Below, in pieces: positions 8,546 to 16,577 of a DNA stretch of 64,000 nucleotides. The DNA comes from Micromonospora gifhornensis (GTDB lineage Bacteria > Actinomycetota > Actinomycetes > Mycobacteriales > Micromonosporaceae). A program made the position numbers and the translations under genes. Each line of letters opens with the position of its first letter. Position 1 is the first letter of the stretch. The stretch covers positions 62,001 through 126,000 of the forward strand of contig NZ_BOPA01000015.1 of assembly GCF_016863515.1 (NCBI RefSeq). The letters run 5' to 3'. Below the pieces are notes generated by a model, which saw nothing but the letters and a program-made list of their open reading frames with translations, was not told the DNA's origin and made no database searches.

Positions 8546-9868
8546 GTGACGGGGGTGGATGAGCCAGTAGCGACCGCGCAACCGGCCGGCTCAGAGTCGA
8601 CGGGCGCGGTGTCGGCCGGTCTCGAGCCGACCGCTGCGGAGTCGACGGGCACGGGCGGTCTGGGTGGCCGGTACTGGCGGTTGTGGTCGGCGTCGGCGGT
8701 GTCCAACCTCGCCGACGGGATCGTCAAGATCGCCCTGCCGCTGGCCGCCGTCGGCTACACGACCTCGCCGGTGCTCGTCGCCGGGGTGGCCGCCGCGTTC
8801 AGCCTGCCGTGGCTGCTGTTCGCCCTGCCGGCCGGCGCGCTCGTCGACCGGCTCGACCGGCGGCGGGTGATGCTGGTCGCCAACAGCCTCCGGGCGGCCC
8901 TGCTCGGCGCGCTGGCCCTGGCCGTGGCCCTCGACGCCGGCTCGATCTGGTTGCTCTACGTGGTGGCCTTCGGCGCGGGCACCGCCGAGACCCTGTACGA
9001 CACCTCGGCCCAGTCGATCCTGCCGCAACTGGTCCCGCGCGCGATGCTGCCCCGCGCCAACGGACGGCTGTACGCCGTCGAACTGGCCGCCAACCAGTTC
9101 GTCGGCCCGCCGTTGGCCGGATTCCTCGTCGCCGGCGGAGTCGCGTACGCGATGCTCGGGCCGGCCGGGCTCTGGGCGGCCGCAGTAGTGGCCCTGCTGC
9201 TGGTCGGCGGCCGGTTCCGGGTGGCGCGGCAGGGCACGAGCACACTGCGCGCCGACATCGCCGAAGGCGTACGGTTCCTCTGGCGACACCGACTGCTGCG
9301 GACCCTGGCGCTGATGGTCGGGGTCAGCAACCTCACCACCACGGCCACGTTCGCGGTGCTGGTGCTGTACGCGGTCGGGCCGAACTCGGCCATCGGGCTC
9401 AGCGAGCCGGGCTACGGCCTTCTGCTGACCGCCTTGGCGGCGGGCATCGTGCTCGGGTCACTCGTCGCCGCGAGGATCGAGCGGCTGCTCGGCCGGGCCC
9501 GCGCGCTCGGCGTCGCGATGATCGCGATCGCGGTCGTCGTGGGCGCTCCGGCGGTGAGCACCAACCCGTTCGTCCTCGGCGGAATCTTCTTCGTCGGCGG
9601 GATCCTGCTCACCTCCTGGAGCGTCATCACGGTCTCGCTGCGCCAGCAGATCACCCCGGACCGCCTGCTCGGACGGGTCAACAGCGGATACCGGCTGCTG
9701 GCCTGGGGGAGCATGCCGCTGGGGGCGTTGGTCGGTGGCGGGCTCGCCGAGGTGTTCGGTCTCCAAGCGGTCTTCGTCATCATGGGCGTGCTGGCCCTGA
9801 TCCTGCTGGTCGGCATGTTCTGGGTCACCGATGCCGCCATCGACGCCGCCGAACGCGCTGCCGCCTGA
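8546..9868 (+). CDS. MFS transporter, EntS/MFS_3-like exporter
   Basis: A 440-residue integral membrane protein with about 12 predicted helices, beginning near residue 43 (RYWRLWSASAVSNLADGIVKIALPL). The first loop DRLDRRRVM matches the MFS cytoplasmic A-motif. Similarity is to the EntS/macrolide-efflux-like MFS_3 group that exports siderophores or drugs. The first 40 residues are a hydrophilic, Glu/Ser/Thr-rich tail, so the true start could lie further in, though GTG at 8546 has a near-continuous frame. The substrate is unknown. Confidence 0.82.
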   Translation: MTGVDEPVATAQPAGSESTGAVSAGLEPTAAESTGTGGLGGRYWRLWSASAVSNLADGIVKIALPLAAVGYTTSPVLVAGVAAAFSLPWLLFALPAGALVDRLDRRRVMLVANSLRAALLGALALAVALDAGSIWLLYVVAFGAGTAETLYDTSAQSILPQLVPRAMLPRANGRLYAVELAANQFVGPPLAGFLVAGGVAYAMLGPAGLWAAAVVALLLVGGRFRVARQGTSTLRADIAEGVRFLWRHRLLRTLALMVGVSNLTTTATFAVLVLYAVGPNSAIGLSEPGYGLLLTALAAGIVLGSLVAARIERLLGRARALGVAMIAIAVVVGAPAVSTNPFVLGGIFFVGGILLTSWSVITVSLRQQITPDRLLGRVNSGYRLLAWGSMPLGALVGGGLAEVFGLQAVFVIMGVLALILLVGMFWVTDAAIDAAERAAA

Positions 9869-9888
9869 TCGCCGGAGCGTCAACCGGG

Positions 9889-10060
9889 CAGACATCGGAG
9901 GTATCGGTTGCGGCGGCCGGCTCCGCTCATGGCTGCGAGGCCGCTGCGACCGACCCTTCTCGGCGTACGGGATCGTGGATTCTTTTCGGATGAGTTCCGG
10001 TCGGGGGCTTGCCGGTGCTCGATGATCCGGATAGAACCAGGGCGATAGATCCGATGTCTG
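9889..10060. promoter_or_regulatory. Inverted pair of 11-base motifs before the FAH operon
   Basis: CAGACATCGGA occurs at 9889-9899 and its exact complement TCCGATGTCTG at 10050-10060, bracketing the promoter region of the FAH-SDR-AKR operon. The spacing (about 150 bases) would suit a repressor loop. The second copy lies 16 bases before the start codon. This could be chance. Confidence 0.3.
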
Positions 10061-10075
10061 GCCGGAGGGGGCACG

Positions 10076-10927
10076 GTGAAGCTACTGCGAGTGGGGGCGG
10101 TCGGGCAGGAGCGGCCCGCCGCACTGGACCGGGCCGGCCGACTGGTCGACCTGTCCGGCCTGGTGTCCGAGATCGACGGGGCGTTCCTCGGCGGGGACGG
10201 CATGGCCGAGGTCCGGGCGGCGGTGCACGGCGGCACGCTTCCCGAGGCCGATCCCACGGCCCGCATCGGCGCCCCGATCGCCCGACCGGGCAAGATCGTC
10301 TGTGTCGGGTTGAACTACTCCGACCACGCCGCCGAGACCGGCGCGAAGCCGCCCGCCGAGCCGGTCCTGTTCATGAAGGCGTCGAACACCGTGGTCGGGC
10401 CGAACGACCAGGTGCTCGTACCTCGGGGCAGCCGGAAGACCGACTGGGAGGTCGAGCTAGCCGTCGTCGTCGGCCGTACCGCCCGCTATCTGGCGAGCCC
10501 GGCCGAGGCGTGGGACTGCGTCGCCGGGTACACGATCTCCAACGACGTCTCGGAGCGCGAGTTCCAGCTGGAACGCGGCGGTCAGTGGGACAAGGGGAAG
10601 TCCTGCGAGACGTTCAACCCGCTCGGCCCGTGGCTGGTCACCGCCGACGAGGTGCCCGACCCGCAGCAGTTGGGCCTGCGGTGCAGTGTCAACGGCATCC
10701 TGCGCCAGGACGGCAACACCAAGAACATGATCTGTGGGGTGGCCGAGATCGTCCACTACGTCAGCCAGTTCATGGTGTTGGAGCCGGGCGACGTCATCAA
10801 CACCGGCACCCCGGCCGGGGTGGCGCTCGGGATGCCCGAGCCGAAGCCGTACCTGCGCGGCGGTGACGTGATCGAGTTGGAGATCGACGGGCTCGGTCGG
10901 CAACGCCAGCCGGTCGGTACCGCGTGA
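10076..10927 (+). CDS. Fumarylacetoacetate hydrolase-family enzyme, likely 2,4-diketo-3-deoxy-L-fuconate hydrolase
   Basis: A 283-residue FAH-fold hydrolase that would cleave a C-C bond of a beta-diketo acid. Family motifs are VGLNYSDHAAETG, FMKASN, the metal ligand region DWEVELAVVVGR, and the GDVINTGTPAGV signature near the C-terminus. GGAGGGG precedes the GTG start. It is coupled by GTGA overlaps to an SDR and then to an aldo/keto reductase, facing a GH95 alpha-L-fucosidase. In bacteria with the non-phosphorylative L-fucose/L-rhamnose route, an FAH protein hydrolyses 2,4-diketo-3-deoxy-L-fuconate to pyruvate and lactate; this context makes that the best guess. Ureidoglycolate lyase or another FAH activity cannot be excluded. 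Confidence 0.8.
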   Translation: MKLLRVGAVGQERPAALDRAGRLVDLSGLVSEIDGAFLGGDGMAEVRAAVHGGTLPEADPTARIGAPIARPGKIVCVGLNYSDHAAETGAKPPAEPVLFMKASNTVVGPNDQVLVPRGSRKTDWEVELAVVVGRTARYLASPAEAWDCVAGYTISNDVSEREFQLERGGQWDKGKSCETFNPLGPWLVTADEVPDPQQLGLRCSVNGILRQDGNTKNMICGVAEIVHYVSQFMVLEPGDVINTGTPAGVALGMPEPKPYLRGGDVIELEIDGLGRQRQPVGTA

Positions 10928-11709
10928 GCAGGGAGTTCGCCGGGCTGTCGGCCGTGGTGACCGGCGGGGGATCGGGCATCGGCCTGGCGGTGGCCGAGCT
11001 GCTCGCCGCGCGGGGGGCCGCGGTGGCCTGCCTCGACCTCGACCCGTCGCACGTGCCCGCGCCGCTGCACGCCATCGCCTGCGACGTGGGTGACGCCGAC
11101 TCGGTGAACGCGGCGGTGCGTGCCGCCGTGGACCGGCTCGGCGGGCTGGACATCCTGGTCAACAACGCCGGTGCCGGTGCGCAGGGCACCATCGAGGCCC
11201 AGTCGGACGACGAGTGGCACCGGGTGTACGACGTAAACGTCGTCGGCATCGTCCGGGTCACCCGGGCGGCCCTGCCGTACCTGCGGGTCTCCGCGTCCGC
11301 CGCCGTCGTCAACACCTGCTCGATCGCGGCGACCGCCGGCCTGCCCGGCCGGGCCCTCTACAGCGCCACGAAGGGTGCGGTGCAGGCGTTGACCCTCGCC
11401 ATGGCCGCCGACCACGTCGGTGAGGGCATCCGGGTCAACTGCGTCAACCCCGGCACCGTCGACACCCCGTGGGTACGCCGCCTGGTCGACGCCGCCGACG
11501 ACCCCACCGCCGAGTACGCGGCCCTGCGTGCCCGCCAGCCCATCGGACGGCTGGTCACCCCGGCCGAGGTCGCGGCGGCGGTCGCCTACCTGGCCAGCCC
11601 ACTGGCCGCCGCCACCACCGGGACCGTGCTCGCCGTCGACGGCGGGATGCACGGGCTGCGGCTGCGCCCACCGACCACCACCCCCACCGCAGAATCGAGG
11701 CAGCAATGA
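10924..11709 (+). CDS. SDR dehydrogenase, likely 2-keto-3-deoxy-L-fuconate dehydrogenase
   Basis: A 261-residue classical SDR: TGGGSGIGLA cofactor motif near residues 13-22, NNAGAGA near residue 80, catalytic Ser in NTCSIAATAG and Tyr-Lys in YSATK. The Asp in CLDLD after strand two favours NAD+. Its GTG overlaps the FAH stop (GTGA) and its own stop overlaps the next ATG, so the three genes are translated as one unit. In fucose/rhamnose pathways an SDR oxidises the 2-keto-3-deoxy acid at C4 just before the FAH step, which fits this pairing. The specificity is inferred from context only. Confidence 0.8.
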   Translation: MSREFAGLSAVVTGGGSGIGLAVAELLAARGAAVACLDLDPSHVPAPLHAIACDVGDADSVNAAVRAAVDRLGGLDILVNNAGAGAQGTIEAQSDDEWHRVYDVNVVGIVRVTRAALPYLRVSASAAVVNTCSIAATAGLPGRALYSATKGAVQALTLAMAADHVGEGIRVNCVNPGTVDTPWVRRLVDAADDPTAEYAALRARQPIGRLVTPAEVAAAVAYLASPLAAATTGTVLAVDGGMHGLRLRPPTTTPTAESRQQ

Positions 11710-12668
11710 GACGGCTCGGCCACTCGCAGGTAACCGTCAGTCCGCTCGGCTTCGGCGCGGCCGGCATCGGCAACCTGTACCGGACCGTCGACGAGCAGGG
11801 GGCGCACGCCGCCCTCGACGCGGCGTGGGAGGCGGGTATCCGCTACTTCGACACCGCCCCGCACTACGGCCTCGGCCTGTCCGAACGCCGGCTGGGCGCC
11901 GCCCTGGCCGACCGGCCTCGCGCCGAGTACACCGTGTCCACGAAGGTCGGACGGCTGCTGGTGCCCTCGCCGCAGACCGCGCACCTGCGTGACGAGGAAG
12001 GCGGCTTCGACGTGCCGGCCGACCACGTCCGCGAGTGGGACTTCAGCGCCGACGGGGTCCGCAGGTCGCTGGAGTCCAGCCTCGACCGGCTGGGTCTCGA
12101 CCGCATCGACGTGGTGCTGCTGCACGACCCCGACGACCACTGGCAGCAGGCGGTCGAGCAGGCGTACCCGGCGTTGCACGACCTGCGGGCGCAGGGCGTG
12201 GTGGGTGCCATCGGCGTCGGTATGAACCAGTGGCAGATGTTGCACCGGTTCGTGGTGGAGACCGACGTCGACACCGTGATGCTCGCCGGCCGGTACACGC
12301 TGCTCGACCAGTCGGCGCAGGAGCGCCTGCTGCCCGCCTGCCAGGAACGCGGGGTGTCGGTGCTCGCCGCCGGGGTCTTCAACAGCGGCGTGCTGGCCAC
12401 CGAGGAGCCAGGCAGGATGTACGACTACCGTCCGGTGCCGCAGCCGGTGTACGACCGGGCGGTCCGCATCGCCGCCACGTGTCGGCGGCACGGGGTGACC
12501 CTGCCGCAGGCGGCGATGGCCTTCGTGGCCCGGCATCCGGCGGTGGCGACCGTGGTCGTCGGGGTCAAGAGTGTTGAGCAGGTGGTGCGTAACGCCGACC
12601 TGCTCGCCAAGCCGGTGCCCGACGCGCTCTGGGACGACCTGGCGGCCGAGGGCCTGCTGACGTCCTGA
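11706..12668 (+). CDS. Aldo/keto reductase, likely L-fucose (D-threo-aldose) dehydrogenase
   Basis: A 320-residue AKR barrel protein. The N-terminus RRLGHSQVTVSPLGFGAAGIGN, the catalytic Asp-Tyr region DTAPHYGLGLSERRLG, Lys in TKVGR and VVVGVKSVEQV at the cofactor end are all present. It most resembles the D-threo-aldose 1-dehydrogenase / pyridoxal dehydrogenase branch, whose L-fucose dehydrogenase members oxidise L-fucose to the lactone. The ATG overlaps the SDR stop (ATGA). It ends 5 bases before the stop of the convergent GH95 gene, which supports a shared substrate. Confidence 0.8.
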   Translation: MRRLGHSQVTVSPLGFGAAGIGNLYRTVDEQGAHAALDAAWEAGIRYFDTAPHYGLGLSERRLGAALADRPRAEYTVSTKVGRLLVPSPQTAHLRDEEGGFDVPADHVREWDFSADGVRRSLESSLDRLGLDRIDVVLLHDPDDHWQQAVEQAYPALHDLRAQGVVGAIGVGMNQWQMLHRFVVETDVDTVMLAGRYTLLDQSAQERLLPACQERGVSVLAAGVFNSGVLATEEPGRMYDYRPVPQPVYDRAVRIAATCRRHGVTLPQAAMAFVARHPAVATVVVGVKSVEQVVRNADLLAKPVPDALWDDLAAEGLLTS

Positions 12669-12673
12669 GACGG

Positions 12674-14803
12674 TCAGCCGGGTGCCGGCTCGACAAGCAC
12701 GTCCTGCCCGTCGACCCGGACGGCCACCGGGTCGCGGCGGGGTGTGCGGTCAGCGGTGATCGTGAAGTCGGTGACCCGGCCGGCCCGCCAGACACAGTCG
12801 ACGCGGTAGCCGCCTCGGGCCCGCAACCCGGCGAAGCTGCCGTCGGGCCAGTGTGGTGGCAGCGCGGGCAGCAGGTGGATGGTGCCGTCGTGGCTCTGCA
12901 GCAGCATCTCGGCGATCGCCGCGGTGATGCCGAAGTTGCCGTCCAGTTGCATCGGCGGGTGGGTGCACAGCAGGTTGTCCAGGGTGTTGTGCCGCAGCAG
13001 CCCGCGGAGCATCGTCCATGCCTGCGGTGCCTGGCCCAGCCGGGCGAAGATCGCCGCCCGCCAGGGCCAGGTCCACGACCGGCGGCTGTCGCCGGTGACA
13101 GTGGTGTCGCTGACCGGGCCGCCGTCGTGCCGACCGCAGCGGGCCGTCAACGACACAAGCGCGGCGGCCGCGAACCCCGGTGACCCCGTCGGGGTGATCT
13201 CACGTCCCGGATGGACGGCGAACAGGTGCGAGGTGTGGCGGTGCCGGTCGTCCGGGTCGTCGCGATCCTCCCGCCACTCCTGGAGCTGACCCCACCTGCC
13301 GATCCGGTCCGGTGCGAGCCGCGATCGCAGGTCGGCGACGGTGGCCTGGTAGTCGTGGTCGACGTCGAGGGCGACGGCACAGTCGAGGTAGTTCTGGAAC
13401 AGGTCCCGGATGATCTGGTGGTCGTACGGCACGCCGTCCTCACGTGGGCCGTGCTCCGGTGACCAGCCCTGCGGCGCGATGAGCGTGCCGGTGCCGTCGT
13501 CGACCAGCCGGTCGGTCCAGAACTCGCAGATCTCCTTGATCATCGGGTAGGCGGTGTTCCGCAGGTAGCCGACGTCCTGACCGAAGGCCCAGTGTTCGTA
13601 GAGGTGCTGGGCGTACCAGGCGCTGGCGACGGTGTTCCACTGCCACGAGTTGCCGCCGAAGATGCTCTGGCTGGTGCGGGCCGTCCACCCTCGGGTGTGC
13701 GCGCCGAAGGCGTTGCGGGTGGCGACCCGGCTCGGCACCGCCACCTGCCGGACGAACTCGACGAGTGCCCGGTGGCTGTCGCCCAGGTCGGTGGTCTCGG
13801 CGCACCAGTAGGCCATCTGGACGTTGATGTTGGTGTGGTAGTCCGCCGCCCAGGGTGGCTGGTTGCTGTCGTTCCACAGCCCCTGCAGGTTGGCGGGCAG
13901 GCCACCGGGCCGCGAGGAACTGTGCAGCAGGTACCGGCCGAGCACGAACATGGTCTGTTCCAGTTCGGGGTCGACACCGCCCGCGCGGTAGCGGGCCAGC
14001 CGCTCGTCGGTCGGCAACGCCACGACCTGGTCGGCGCTGGCACCCCAGCTCACCCGTACCCGGTCGGCCACCGTCCTGCTCTGCGCACGATGTGCCGCCC
14101 GCAGCGAGGCGTGGGGCTGTCCGGCCGCCGCGTCGAGCGCCGCGCGCACCGCCGGCTCCGGGTCCGCGCCCCGCCACCGCGCGGCGGCGTCGAGCCGGTA
14201 GTCGGTACGCGCGTCCAGCAGCAGCGTCAGCCGGGTCGCCGACCGTACCCGCAGGCGGTGGCCGTCGGTGGTGACCTGCCCGTCGGTGGCCGCCACCCGG
14301 ACGGCCGCGGCGTACCGCAGCCCGTTTCCCAGCATGCCGCGAAAGGCGATGGTCGCGGCGTCCGCGGTCGCGGTCGCGTCCTGCGCGCTGGTCAGGGTGA
14401 TGTCGCAGTCGAGCGCGTCGGCCCGCTCGGCTACGTAGTGCAGGACGAGCAGATCGGCGGTACGACTGGCGAACGCCTCCCGCCGGAGGACTCGACCGGG
14501 CGTACCGAAGCGGGTGGTGTGGATGCCGGTCTCCAGGTCCAGCGTCCGGCGGTAGTCGACGTCCGGCTGCTGGTGGGCGTGGAAGCGCAGGTGCAGGTCA
14601 CCGAAGGCCAGGTAGCAGCCGAACCCGGTCATGCTCGGGTCGAACACGTCGTCGGGCTGCCCGGCCAGGGCGTTGTCGTAGCCGTCGACCCCACCCCACA
14701 GGCTCTGTTCGTTGAACTGGATGCGTTCGTGGTCGGGCTGACCGAAGAGCATGGCACCGAGGCGGCCGTTGCCGATCGGCAGGGCCTGGGACTGCCAGTC
14801 CAC
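12674..14803 (-). CDS. GH95 alpha-L-fucosidase-like glycoside hydrolase
   Basis: A GH95-family enzyme expected to release terminal alpha-1,2-L-fucose (or related L-galactose) by inversion. It has the N-terminal WQSQALPIGNGRLGAM signature, the YHTNINVQMAYW motif carrying the two Asn residues that assist catalysis, the WSPEHG region with the likely acid Glu, and a C-terminal PPxxQLDGNFGITAA motif. No signal peptide is visible, so it acts in the cytoplasm unless the start is wrong. The start is odd: the conserved family N-terminus LWFRRPAVDW continues in frame about 8 codons upstream of the GTG at 14803, yet no ATG, GTG or TTG exists there (a CTG at 14827 does). Initiation may be at CTG, or the start may be eroded. 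Confidence 0.85.
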   Translation of the reverse strand: MDWQSQALPIGNGRLGAMLFGQPDHERIQFNEQSLWGGVDGYDNALAGQPDDVFDPSMTGFGCYLAFGDLHLRFHAHQQPDVDYRRTLDLETGIHTTRFGTPGRVLRREAFASRTADLLVLHYVAERADALDCDITLTSAQDATATADAATIAFRGMLGNGLRYAAAVRVAATDGQVTTDGHRLRVRSATRLTLLLDARTDYRLDAAARWRGADPEPAVRAALDAAAGQPHASLRAAHRAQSRTVADRVRVSWGASADQVVALPTDERLARYRAGGVDPELEQTMFVLGRYLLHSSSRPGGLPANLQGLWNDSNQPPWAADYHTNINVQMAYWCAETTDLGDSHRALVEFVRQVAVPSRVATRNAFGAHTRGWTARTSQSIFGGNSWQWNTVASAWYAQHLYEHWAFGQDVGYLRNTAYPMIKEICEFWTDRLVDDGTGTLIAPQGWSPEHGPREDGVPYDHQIIRDLFQNYLDCAVALDVDHDYQATVADLRSRLAPDRIGRWGQLQEWREDRDDPDDRHRHTSHLFAVHPGREITPTGSPGFAAAALVSLTARCGRHDGGPVSDTTVTGDSRRSWTWPWRAAIFARLGQAPQAWTMLRGLLRHNTLDNLLCTHPPMQLDGNFGITAAIAEMLLQSHDGTIHLLPALPPHWPDGSFAGLRARGGYRVDCVWRAGRVTDFTITADRTPRRDPVAVRVDGQDVLVEPAPG

Positions 14804-14926
14804 GGCGGGCCGCCGAAACCAGAGCAGATGCCGGCCGGTCGGGGTGGCGGCGGGTTGATCGGTGGCTATTGCCGGGACAGTACCGGCTGATGTTCGCGGC
14901 CGACAAGACGTACCGGTGTTTCCGGT

Positions 14927-14955
14927 TTGACGGCTCTGAGCTGCCGCACTAGGGT
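14927..14955 (+). promoter_or_regulatory. Promoter of the leader peptide-macrolide glycosyltransferase transcript
   Basis: TTGACG (14927-14932), a 17-base spacer and TAGGGT (14950-14955) form a near-consensus vegetative promoter. Transcription would start at about 14962, so the leader peptide ATG at 14963 would begin a leaderless mRNA. Alternatively AGGG within the -10 region could be read as a weak ribosome-binding site if transcription started further upstream. Confidence 0.7.
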
Positions 14956-14962
14956 CGTACGC

Positions 14963-14998
14963 ATGATCATCGCTTTCATGCGCCTGCGTTCCGCCTGA
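14963..14998 (+). CDS. Macrolide-sensing leader peptide MIIAFMRLRSA
   Basis: An 11-codon open reading frame encoding MIIAFMRLRSA, placed directly after a strong promoter and followed by hairpins and a macrolide glycosyltransferase gene. Residues 6-9 are MRLR, the same arrest motif as in the ErmDL leader (MTHSMRLR...), where ribosomes carrying a macrolide stall at Leu with Arg in the A site. Here the equivalent stall would leave an 8-residue chain, MIIAFMRL. The stop codon sits in the 3-base loop of a small hairpin (14991-15003). It is expected to switch on the downstream resistance gene when macrolide is bound. The sequence and position are seen; stalling is inferred from the known motif. Confidence 0.75.
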   Translation: MIIAFMRLRSA

Positions 14999-15007
14999 GG
15001 CGGCGCG

Positions 15008-15132
15008 CGTCGCACCGGTCGTTGACCGGTGCGACGTCGGCCCGGTGACGCCCTCACCCCCGGTGAGTGGCCCGGGCCCGGTCCGCGTCGCCTCTTCCCT
15101 CGGATGACATGTCTCTCCGACTCGACGGGACC
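15008..15132 (+). promoter_or_regulatory. Attenuator with mutually exclusive RNA pairings
   Basis: A 13-base-pair hairpin with a GTT loop (15008-15020 with 15024-15036) follows the leader peptide stop. Downstream, GGTCC-g-CGTCG (15080-15090) can pair with CGACG-GGACC (15123-15132), hiding the purine-rich stretch 9-15 bases before the glycosyltransferase ATG. A competing pairing joins CGACG and GGCCCGG (15032-15045) to CCGGGCC and CGTCG (15072-15090). It needs the 3' arm of the first hairpin and would free the translation start. This matches erm-type leader control in outline; the hairpins lack a U-tract, so translational control seems more likely than transcription termination. Confidence 0.5.
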
Positions 15133-15140
15133 TATCTCGA

Positions 15141-16322
15141 ATGCGTAAACCAGCTCATATCGCCATGGTCGGCTGCACCGCGCCGAGCCACATCTACCCC
15201 TCGTTGGCGCTGATCCGCGAACTGGTCGACCGGGGACACCGGGTGACCTACGTGGTCGGCGAACCGCTCACCGGCCTGGTCGCGCCGACCGGCGCCGAGC
15301 CCATCGCCCACCCGACGATCCTGCCGCAGGGCGACACGCCGTGGCCGGAGGACCCGGCCACGGCCATGCGGGTCTTCCTCGACGAGGGCATCGCGGTGCT
15401 GCCGCAGTTGACCGCACGCTACGACGCGGACCGGCCCGACCTCGTGCTCTACGACATCGGCGGCCTGCCGGGCCCGCTGCTGGGTGAGCGGTACGGCGTG
15501 CCGGCGGTGCAACTGTCACCGACGATGGTCGCCTGGACCGGCTACCAGCAGGACATGGCCGAGTTCTTCACCGCCCTGACCTCCTCGGCGTCCGGGCGGG
15601 ACTACTACGCCACCTTCGACGCCTGGCTGGCCGACCACGGCATCCACCAGGATTCGCGCACCTTCCTCACCTTCCCCCGGCGGGTGCTGTCGCTGATCCC
15701 ACGGGTGATGCAACCCCACGCCGACCGGGTGCCGGAGACGGTCCGGTTCGTCGGCCCGTGCCTGGACCCGGCCCGGCTCACCGAGCCGGGATGGACGCCG
15801 CCCACCGACGGGCGGCCGGTCCTGCTGGTCTCCTTCGGTACGGCCTACAACGACCAGCTGCCGGTGTACCGGGCCTGCCTGGAAGGGTTCGCCGACTCGC
15901 CGTGGCACGTGGTCATCGCCATCGGTGACAAGGTCGACCCGGCGGACCTGGGACCGCTGCCCGGCAACGTCGAGGTGCATCGCCGGGTGCCGCAGCTGGT
16001 GGTGCTGGCCCACGCCTCGGCCTTCGTCACCCACGCCGGCATGGGCGGCTGCACCGAGGCGCTCTGGTTCGGGGTGCCCACGGTCGCGATCCCGCAGGCG
16101 GTCGACCAGTTCGCCAACGCGCAACAGTTGGCCGATGCCGGTCTCGGTCGGCTGCTGCCCGCCGAGGAGGTCACCGCCGAGACGCTGCGCGCGGCCGTTG
16201 ACGCGGTCGCCGCAGACACGGCGCTGCGCGGCCGCCTGACCGAGGCCCAGTCCGAGGTACGGGCCAACGGCGGCACCGCCAAGGCGGCGGACGCGGTCGA
16301 GGACTACCTCACCGAACGCTGA
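15141..16322 (+). CDS. Macrolide glycosyltransferase (MGT family, GT-B)
   Basis: A 393-residue GT1/GT-B enzyme of the MGT/OleI/OleD group, which inactivates macrolides by glucosylating the desosamine 2'-OH with UDP-glucose. The N-terminal acceptor domain starts AHIAMVGCTAPSHIYPSLALIRELVDRGHRV. The C-terminal donor-binding motif THAGMGGCTEALWFGVPTVAIPQ...DQ lies near residues 297-325. The start has only a weak ribosome-binding site (ACGGGAC), which can be sequestered by upstream RNA. Drug-dependent control by the leader peptide at 14963 would fit. No macrolide biosynthesis gene is in the window, so it serves resistance rather than self-protection as far as can be seen. A terminator follows at 16346. 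Confidence 0.9.
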   Translation: MRKPAHIAMVGCTAPSHIYPSLALIRELVDRGHRVTYVVGEPLTGLVAPTGAEPIAHPTILPQGDTPWPEDPATAMRVFLDEGIAVLPQLTARYDADRPDLVLYDIGGLPGPLLGERYGVPAVQLSPTMVAWTGYQQDMAEFFTALTSSASGRDYYATFDAWLADHGIHQDSRTFLTFPRRVLSLIPRVMQPHADRVPETVRFVGPCLDPARLTEPGWTPPTDGRPVLLVSFGTAYNDQLPVYRACLEGFADSPWHVVIAIGDKVDPADLGPLPGNVEVHRRVPQLVVLAHASAFVTHAGMGGCTEALWFGVPTVAIPQAVDQFANAQQLADAGLGRLLPAEEVTAETLRAAVDAVAADTALRGRLTEAQSEVRANGGTAKAADAVEDYLTER

Positions 16323-16345
16323 CCCGACCCGCCCTGCACCATGTC

Positions 16346-16378
16346 GGCCCGCTGTCGAGAACCCCTCGGCAGCGGGCC
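16346..16378 (+). terminator. Terminator-type hairpin after the glycosyltransferase
   Basis: A 14-base-pair stem with one G-U pair (GGCCCGCTGTCGAG / CTCGGCAGCGGGCC) and a 5-base loop, 24 bases after the stop codon. It has no U-tract. Confidence 0.65.
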
Positions 16379-16409
16379 GGCGTGCTGCCGATGATGCGGT
16401 CCCGGCCTG

Positions 16410-16475
16410 CTGGCGGCGGTCCCCGTCCCGGCGGGATGCCGACTGGCGGCGGTCCCCGTCCCGGCGGGATGCCGA
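16410..16475. repeat. Exact tandem duplication of a 33-base unit
   Basis: Two perfect head-to-tail copies of a 33-base unit (16410-16442 and 16443-16475; begins CTGGCGGCGGTCCCC, ends GGGATGCCGA). A diverged flank (GCCGATGAT) is found on both sides. It lies between the glycosyltransferase terminator and the acetyltransferase promoter. Confidence 0.9.
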
Positions 16476-16577
16476 TGATCAAGGCCGGGAGGTGCCGGAG
16501 TACGGTGAGGCGAGGGCGCGTCACGGACCCCGGAGACCGCCCCTGAGCAGGTACGGAGCGAACGAGAGCGGGGGCCG

